From Peptostreptococcaceae bacterium (lineage in GTDB: Bacteria; Bacillota_A; Clostridia; Peptostreptococcales; Anaerovoracaceae), in NCBI GenBank assembly GCA_016650135.1, contig JAENWH010000005.1:1-20176 (forward strand): a stretch of 20,176 bases of DNA, given 5' to 3'. Below are positions 16,212-20,176 of this stretch, one piece after another. The translations under genes and the position numbers were made by a program. A model generated the notes under the pieces. It was not told the DNA's origin. It saw nothing but the letters and a program-made list of their open reading frames with translations, and did not search any database. How positions within the stretch are numbered: position 1 is the stretch's first letter; each line of letters opens with the position of its first letter.

Positions 16212-16910
16212 ATGGAAACAAATATATCATTTGGAACAGTAACTGGAGCGGTGACATTTTTGGATGTTTTAGGATGGAAAGGGATATGGCAAAGAAGGCC
16301 AGATTCAATAACAACATTATTGAATATTATTGATAAGGCCAAAATTTGTATTGAAGATATCAAGAAAGAACATGAAAGCCAAAATGGGGATTATTCCTAT
16401 CTTAAAAATTTGGAAGTAGAGGTTATAAGTATTTCGGATACAATTGTTTTATTGACAGTAGGGTTGCCAGAAACAACATTAGAGCTACATGCCAAAATGT
16501 GCAGCAAGATAATTGCGAATGCGTTGGAAGAGGGTATTCTTATTAGAGGTGCAATTAATTATGGACCTTTTGAAAGAAGAGAAAATATATTTGTGGGTCC
16601 AGCCATAGATGAAGTTGCGTCTTGGCATGAGATTGCTGATTGGATTGGTGTTATTCAGACCCCATCTGCATATTTTGAATCAATCAATCCTTGTGGTGAT
16701 GATTTTAAAATGATTGAGTATGATGTCCCTTTAAAAACAAAAGGTAAAATCTTAACACGTTGTGTGAATTGGACAGATGATTGGATTAAAAAGGGAAAGG
16801 GTGTACTTGAGCTAAGAGATGTATTTATTAGAATGGGACCAATTTTACCGGCTATATATCCTAAGTATAGAAATACACTGGATTTTTATGATATGTGTGT
16901 GAAAAAATAG
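16212..16910 (+). CDS. Stand-alone nucleotide-cyclase-fold protein
   Basis: A 232-residue protein with the layout of class III nucleotide cyclase catalytic domains. AVTFLDVLGWK gives the first metal-binding Asp (Asp18). VISISDTIVLL gives the second (Asp76) on the beta2-beta3 hairpin. LIRGAINYGPF..IFVGPAIDEVASWHE (residues 110-140) corresponds to the later cyclase strand and the G-x-A-x-x-x-A helix. There is no membrane segment, no N-terminal sensor and no fused effector. The ribosome binding site is GAGGGAGAG. Neighbours are hsdS upstream and an ImmA/PIN pair downstream, both defence-type. In Pycsar, a cyclase of this fold makes cCMP or cUMP on phage infection and a paired effector follows, but no effector gene is adjacent here. 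It may be an orphan signal synthase or a non-catalytic relative. The family call is from motif pattern only. Confidence 0.6.
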   Translation: METNISFGTVTGAVTFLDVLGWKGIWQRRPDSITTLLNIIDKAKICIEDIKKEHESQNGDYSYLKNLEVEVISISDTIVLLTVGLPETTLELHAKMCSKIIANALEEGILIRGAINYGPFERRENIFVGPAIDEVASWHEIADWIGVIQTPSAYFESINPCGDDFKMIEYDVPLKTKGKILTRCVNWTDDWIKKGKGVLELRDVFIRMGPILPAIYPKYRNTLDFYDMCVKK

Positions 16911-16927
16911 AAAAAAAGAATAGCATA

Positions 16928-16944
16928 ACCATTACCTTAATGGT
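16928..16944. repeat. Small inverted repeat after the cyclase-like gene
   Basis: ACCATTA at 16928-16934 is the exact reverse complement of TAATGGT at 16938-16944, with a CCT loop. It begins 18 bases after the stop codon. No T-run follows, so terminator function is doubtful; an operator is equally possible. Confidence 0.35.
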
Positions 16945-17170
16945 AAAAATGAAAAACCGACTGGTTGATCCCACTGTATATAGAAGCGAAGAAATTTTTG
17001 GGAAAAGACAACATAGAAAATAAGAGGAAGAGAAAGCGCTCAGGAGAGCCGAGTACTATTGATAGAATTGAGAACAATAATGAGGACGCCATCAAAAAAA
17101 TAATCATGATCCCGAACTTAATTTTTTGGGTCTTTTTTATTGCTAAAGTATTACATCAAGACCCTTGAAA

Positions 17171-17192
17171 AAAATGCTTATATGAGCATTTT
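17171..17192. terminator. Possible weak hairpin terminator
   Basis: AAAATGCT at 17171-17178 pairs with AGCATTTT at 17185-17192 around a six-base loop. The arms end in an A-run and a T-run, so it could act in both directions. The stem is only eight pairs and mostly A/T. Confidence 0.4.
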
Positions 17193-17213
17193 GTGAGCCT
17201 GGATTTTAGCGTT

Positions 17214-17252
17214 TTACACAGTATGGCTGCATTACACAAAATATGGTATAAT
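17214..17252 (+). promoter_or_regulatory. Promoter with paired operator-like repeats, ImmA/PIN operon
   Basis: A consensus -10 TATAAT lies at 17247-17252. TTACACA occurs at 17214-17220 and again at 17232-17238, each followed by a TATGG (17222-17226 and 17242-17246), a direct repeat at 18-bp spacing. The second copy sits between the -35 and -10 positions. No good -35 is present, which fits a regulated promoter. Repeats overlapping the promoter would suit autoregulation by the XRE domain of the first gene. Confidence 0.55.
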
Positions 17253-17315
17253 TACTTCTGAAAAGTTAACTTCAATATTTTTGCGATTAAGTTTAATTGA
17301 TAAAAAAGGAGAAAG

Positions 17316-17333
17316 ATGTTAAGATTGAACTAG
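17316..17333 (+). promoter_or_regulatory. Five-codon leader with the strongest ribosome binding site
   Basis: AAAGGAG at 17305-17311 is correctly spaced for the ATG at 17316, which encodes only MLRLN before TAG at 17331-17333. The XRE-ImmA coding frame begins 6 to 24 bases later. The leader may feed ribosomes to the main gene by reinitiation. A chance ATG is also possible. Confidence 0.35.
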
Positions 17334-17357
17334 TATTATATGAAGGGAATGAGTAAA

Positions 17358-18533
17358 ATGAGTAATGCACTTATAAATTCTCCCGTTTTAAAATGGGCAC
17401 GTCTGCGTTCTCACCTTGATATTGAATTTGTTGCAAAAAGGGTTTCTGTTAAAGTTGAAAAACTTATGAAATGGGAGTCTGGCGAAGCTGTGCCCACTTT
17501 TCGGCAAGCTCAAAATTTAGCCAATGTACTTCATATCCCATTTGGATACTTGTTTCTAAAAGAACCACCAATTGAAAAACTACTTTTACCAGATTTACGA
17601 ACGATTGATGATGAGTTTTATGCTGATTTCAGTGTTGATTTAAGGGAAGTCATTTCAAATGTTATTATAAAGCAAGATTGGTATAAAGATTACCGAAGAG
17701 ATCAAGAATATCCGGAAATTTCCTTTATTGAAAAGTTTAACGACAACACTGAAAATGATGTTATTGTTCAAGAAATAACTGAGTTGCTTAAATTAACTTT
17801 TAAGGATCGTGAGAGTGTTCAAAATTGGGAGAACTTCTATCAGCTCCTTGTCGAACGTGCAGAATCTTTAGGATTATGGATTATGCGCGCTAGCATAGTT
17901 GGAAGCAACACTCATAGAAGATTGGATGTTAATGAGTTTAGAGGTTTCGCGATATGCGATAAAATAGCACCAGCAATTTTTATTAACGGTGCTGATGCAA
18001 AAGCAGCACAGATATTTACACTTATTCATGAAATCGTTCATTTGTGGTTTGGTTCTAGTGGTGTATCAAATATTGATTTTCGAAAAAACATAAATAGTTT
18101 TCAAAATAATCGAGAGAAAAAATGCAATGAAATTGCAGCTGAAATCTTAGTTCCAAAGGAAATGTTGCAAAAGATGTGGGATAAAAGAACTTTTATTTCA
18201 GAAAATGCTGAAAATCTATGCAGAGTTTTCAAAGTTAGTAGCATAGTTATTGCGAGAAGAGCTCTGGACTTGGGATTAGTGTATCCTGAGGATTTCTTTG
18301 GGTATTATAAGACATTAGTTGAAATATGGAATATACAAAAGCAAAAGCAGAAGGAAAGTGGGGGCGGACCATCCTACTATGTCAATATTCCGATAAATAA
18401 TGGTCGTCGATTTTCAATGGAAGTTTTAAATAGTGTATATTCTCAAAATTTACTTATGAGAGATGGGGCAAAACTTCTTGGGTTGAATCCAGCCACTTTA
18501 AATAATTTCGCAAAGGAGGTTGGGATCAGATGA
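17358..18533 (+). CDS. XRE-ImmA/IrrE metallopeptidase-type regulator (antitoxin-like)
   Basis: About 391 residues. An N-terminal helix-turn-helix (LKWARLRSHLDIEFVAKRV...WESGEAVPTFRQAQNLANVL) reads DNA. An ImmA/IrrE peptidase domain follows, with zinc motif HEIVH at 224-228 and a third-ligand region REKKCNEIAAEILVP. This domain pair (COG2856) often acts as regulator or antitoxin in stress and mobile-element modules. A C-terminal extension of ~90 residues ends in a second helix-turn-helix-like segment (MRDGAKLLGLNPATLNNFAKEV). Family members begin near MSNALINSPVLKWAR, so I chose ATG 17358, with AAGGGA nine bases upstream; ATGs at 17340 and 17349 are in frame. Its stop overlaps the start of the PIN gene (ATGA), so the two are co-translated. 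Confidence 0.88.
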   Translation: MSNALINSPVLKWARLRSHLDIEFVAKRVSVKVEKLMKWESGEAVPTFRQAQNLANVLHIPFGYLFLKEPPIEKLLLPDLRTIDDEFYADFSVDLREVISNVIIKQDWYKDYRRDQEYPEISFIEKFNDNTENDVIVQEITELLKLTFKDRESVQNWENFYQLLVERAESLGLWIMRASIVGSNTHRRLDVNEFRGFAICDKIAPAIFINGADAKAAQIFTLIHEIVHLWFGSSGVSNIDFRKNINSFQNNREKKCNEIAAEILVPKEMLQKMWDKRTFISENAENLCRVFKVSSIVIARRALDLGLVYPEDFFGYYKTLVEIWNIQKQKQKESGGGPSYYVNIPINNGRRFSMEVLNSVYSQNLLMRDGAKLLGLNPATLNNFAKEVGIR

Positions 18534-19033
18534 TGAAATATTTGTTGGACAGCAATATTTTTATTCAAGCGAAAAACTCACAATATCCTTTTGACGCATT
18601 TCCAGGGTTTTGGGAATGGCTTAAACGAGATATGGAAGCGGGTATAGTCGCTTCTATTGAACCAGTTTATAAAGAAATTATTAAGGGGAATGATGAATTA
18701 GGTGATTGGGTCAAGGTTTGCCAGGAGTGTGGATGCTTCTTGTCTGTTGACGATTCAAAAACTCAGACGAAATTTGCAGAAGTTGCATCATGGGCAGTTG
18801 ATCCGGCACAAGACTTCAAACCCACCGCATATCAAGAATTTCTACAAGTCGCTGATTCATGGTTAATTGCTAAAGCGCATTCTACAGAAGCGACGGTTGT
18901 TACTCTTGAGAAATTCGATCCGCAATGTAAAAAACGAGTTTTGATTCCTAATGCTTGCGAAACTTTTGGAGTTGAATATATCAATACTATCGAATTGATC
19001 AGAAGAATTGGTGTAAAATTTGGAATAGTATAA
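18530..19033 (+). CDS. DUF4411 PIN-like nuclease (toxin-like)
   Basis: A 167-residue protein of the DUF4411 family, related to PIN-domain ribonucleases. It opens YLLDSNIFIQAKNSQYPFDAFPGFWEWL, with the first acidic residue at Asp7 and the FP-x-FWEWL block typical of the family. VYKEIIKGNDEL supplies the second acidic position, and VADSWLIAKAHSTEATVVTLE supplies the later Asp and strand. The start ATG overlaps the stop of the XRE-ImmA gene. A near-perfect AAAGGAGGT lies 9 bases upstream, so translation should be strong. The XRE-ImmA plus DUF4411 pairing is a recurring toxin-antitoxin-like arrangement, so the PIN protein is the likely toxin. Its RNA target is unknown. A hairpin terminator follows. 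Confidence 0.88.
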   Translation: MMKYLLDSNIFIQAKNSQYPFDAFPGFWEWLKRDMEAGIVASIEPVYKEIIKGNDELGDWVKVCQECGCFLSVDDSKTQTKFAEVASWAVDPAQDFKPTAYQEFLQVADSWLIAKAHSTEATVVTLEKFDPQCKKRVLIPNACETFGVEYINTIELIRRIGVKFGIV

Positions 19034-19174
19034 CTTTGAAAATGATGTATACATATGAAATATGGAAACTCTCTGCTATTGAAGGCATGAGACAATGGCA
19101 AATTTGTACTAAGCATCTATCTAAAATGGTAGGTGCTTTTCATATGCCCATTTTTCAAAGGAGAGTGATGCCAA
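19034..19174. other. Short spacer between PIN gene and portal remnant
   Basis: About 140 bases holding the terminator of the ImmA/PIN operon. The GGAG ribosome binding site of the phage portal remnant is at about 19160. No further gene is seen. Confidence 0.5.
19111..19140 (+). terminator. Intrinsic terminator of the ImmA/PIN operon
   Basis: AAGCATCTATC at 19111-19121 pairs with GGTAGGTGCTT at 19128-19138, all 11 positions counting G-U pairs, around a TAAAAT loop. The 3' arm runs into TTTT at 19137-19140. It works best on the + strand and lies 78 bases after the PIN stop codon. Confidence 0.7.
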
Positions 19175-19285
19175 ATGGGACTATTTACTGAAATCTTCAA
19201 GACGAGGGATAAACCCATTAATAGCAGTTTAGCCGGCTCCGCATATGAATTTTTCTTTGGAAGTACGACCAACGGGAAACTATAA
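19175..19285 (+). pseudogene. Truncated N-terminus of a phage portal protein
   Basis: A 36-codon frame with a good ribosome binding site (AAAGGAGAG) starts MGLFTEIFKTRDKP and continues SAYEFFFGSTTNGK before a stop. HK97-type portal proteins of Bacillota phages commonly begin MGLFxxIFKxRDKP followed by a Y-x-FFFGxTxSGK segment, so this looks like the first tenth of such a gene. The rest is absent: after the stop no frame continues the family. Portal genes are ~400 codons, so this is a remnant, pointing to a decayed prophage at the right side of the island. The match is from memory of the family. Confidence 0.5.
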
Positions 19286-19350
19286 ATTAATGGACAGCGC
19301 TCGAATAACAAAATAAAGATATATAGACTTATTTGAAGTTTCAAACATCA

Positions 19351-19390
19351 TTGAGATAGATATCGCATTCATCTATCTCAAGAATGCGAT
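19351..19390. repeat. Interleaved A-B-A'-B' inverted repeats
   Basis: Arm A TTGAGATAGAT (19351-19361) is the exact reverse complement of A' ATCTATCTCAA (19371-19381). Arm B ATCGCATTC (19362-19370) fills the loop and is the exact reverse complement of B' GAATGCGAT (19382-19390), which follows A' directly. All four arms abut without spacer. The two hairpins are mutually exclusive or pseudoknotted. No T-run follows. Confidence 0.85.
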
Positions 19391-19488
19391 TCGATTTGGA
19401 ATAAAAGAATTAGCATGTTGAAGTTGCACCCTTTAATATTTTAGGCTTCTATTAACAGCCATTTAGTCACTTTAGGAGCCATTAAGAC

Positions 19489-19614
19489 TATCTTCATTTT
19501 AAGCATACTACTCAAAGGCAATAGTTGCTGATCTTCTAAAAAAAGCTGCTTAAAACGCAAATTAGAGCCTCGAAGGCAAGTACCGTTGCAAATAGTGGCT
19601 TTCAGTCATATATG
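19489..19614 (+). repeat. Island-flanking direct repeat, copy 2
   Basis: Second copy of the repeat at 454-577, same orientation, roughly 85% identical by eye. Several differences fall in the small hairpin GCAAT/ATTGC and keep pairing: ATTGC in copy 1 is GTTGC here, a G-U pair. On the - strand a frame through this copy runs on into the flank and encodes LRGSNLRFKQLF and then LPLSSML; the same peptide LRGSNLRFKQLF is readable in copy 1 before an indel. This could mean a coding origin. Confidence 0.8.
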
Positions 19615-20094
19615 TAGTAAAAGTAACTATATATATAATAATTATTGCATATTTGTATTTGATTTTATAACAAACTATATTTTATTAGATTCTCTTTTGA
19701 AAATAACATTAAAGTTGTTAAATAGGTGAAGGCGTGGATGCAATATGTAAAGCCATTGTTATCAATGCCTTTTAAAAATAATAATCGCATTTTAACAATT
19801 TCTCTTTATTCATTTTAACTATTTCATTATTCTGTACAGTATTGGTGTCAATCGACAGTGGTTTTCGAATGTTCTAAATGAGGATGTTATTTAACTATTC
19901 CCAAAATTATGATTTTAGGCATAGTTAAAGCTTGTCTGATTGCCATCTTTCCATAGGTTTCAACGTTTTTAGTATTTTTCGATTATGCATAACTTTGTAT
20001 ATATTATTATATAATTAATTATTCACAACATCCACATGGTATGATACCTGAAATATTTGTTTTTGAATTGTATATGCTCCCACCTTAACTTAGG

Positions 20095-20175
20095 TTATAT
20101 AAAAGTTTCCGGTTCCAGTCGTTCTGTATAAATTTTTTCCAGATCATGCTGATGCTTTTTGTAATTTTCATTATC
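20095..20175 (-). CDS. 3' end of an unknown - strand gene, cut by the window edge
   Basis: Read on the - strand, the frame entering from the right edge encodes 26 residues ending HDLEKIYTERLEPETFI and stops at 20097-20095. The composition (alternating charged and aromatic residues in a helix-like stretch) is protein-like, and all other frames in the area are broken. It would be the first resident gene beyond the island. No family is recognisable from 26 residues. Confidence 0.4.
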   Translation of the reverse strand, partial: DNENYKKHQHDLEKIYTERLEPETFI

Positions 20176-20176
20176 A

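Larger units (their letters stand above)
16911..17339. other. Intergenic stretch before the ImmA/PIN pair
   Basis: About 430 bases. An open frame at 16965-17168 has no ribosome binding site and low-complexity composition; I treat it as chance or decayed. The stretch holds two small hairpins, a promoter at 17214-17252 and a five-codon leader at 17316-17333. Confidence 0.5.
19286..20094. other. Long AT-rich stretch without a gene
   Basis: About 800 bases with no supportable gene. It contains the interleaved inverted repeat at 19351-19390 and copy 2 of the direct repeat at 19489-19614. After 19615 there is AT-rich DNA full of stop codons in all frames. A TTGACA lies on the - strand near 19855, without a convincing -10. 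Confidence 0.55.

Noticed and set aside
16212..16910. Complete Pycsar system formed by this cyclase and the membrane protein at 1998-2753
   Set aside because: The genes are over 13 kb apart in different operons, and the membrane protein is the last gene of the graspetide operon. Real Pycsar pairs are adjacent.
16965..17168. 67-codon open frame
   Set aside because: No ribosome binding site, low-complexity lysine/asparagine content and no family resemblance; overlaps a hairpin and lies in an otherwise decayed stretch.
1..20176. tRNA, rRNA or CRISPR arrays
   Set aside because: None was recognised on either strand by reading for cloverleaf, conserved rRNA words or regular repeat-spacer patterns.

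Overview
The window is low-GC, Gram-positive-style DNA. Ribosome binding sites are strong AAGGAG/GGAGG types, intergenic regions are very AT-rich, and gene families point to Bacillota, most likely a spore-forming bacillus or a Paenibacillus/Clostridia relative. The genus cannot be fixed from the sequence alone. Almost all intact genes are on the + strand, and nearly all belong to defence or mobile-element families, so this reads as a defence island.

Layout. (1) 1-661: the 3' end of an unknown gene, then about 540 bases without a convincing gene, holding copy 1 of a ~125-bp direct repeat. (2) 662-2753: a graspetide (omega-ester RiPP) operon with a precursor carrying four 20-residue core repeats, an MvdD-like ATP-grasp ligase whose start overlaps the last repeat, and a four-helix membrane protein that resembles SLATT/PycTM-type effectors. 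(3) 2866-4237: a TIR-like protein followed by a caspase-like (C14) protease, the architecture of the recently described type IV Thoeris anti-phage system, closed by a strong terminator. (4) 4517-9610: a Tn7-like transposition module, tnsA-tnsB-tnsC-tniQ/tnsD, preceded by a 20-bp-period tandem array that may be TnsB binding sites at the transposon end. (5) 10087-15672: a complete type I restriction-modification operon, hsdR-hsdM-hsdS. (6) 15673-19033: an XRE regulator remnant, a stand-alone nucleotide-cyclase-fold protein, and a two-gene XRE-ImmA/IrrE plus DUF4411 PIN-like toxin-antitoxin-like pair with its own promoter and terminator. (7) 19034-20176: a truncated phage portal protein start, an unusual interleaved inverted repeat, copy 2 of the direct repeat, and the 3' end of a gene on the - strand.

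How the parts fit. The direct repeats at 454-577 and 19489-19614 bracket every intact gene. In canonical Tn7 the tnsA end lies upstream of tnsA and cargo lies beyond the last tns gene. By that rule, hsdRMS, the cyclase-like gene and the ImmA/PIN pair are candidate cargo, while the graspetide and Thoeris operons lie outside that end. No matching second transposon end was found by eye. The portal remnant suggests the island sits in, or next to, a decayed prophage.

The most notable items are the putative type IV Thoeris pair, the graspetide operon with an effector-like membrane protein, the orphan cyclase-fold protein, the flanking direct repeats, and the A-B-A'-B' inverted repeat at 19351-19390.
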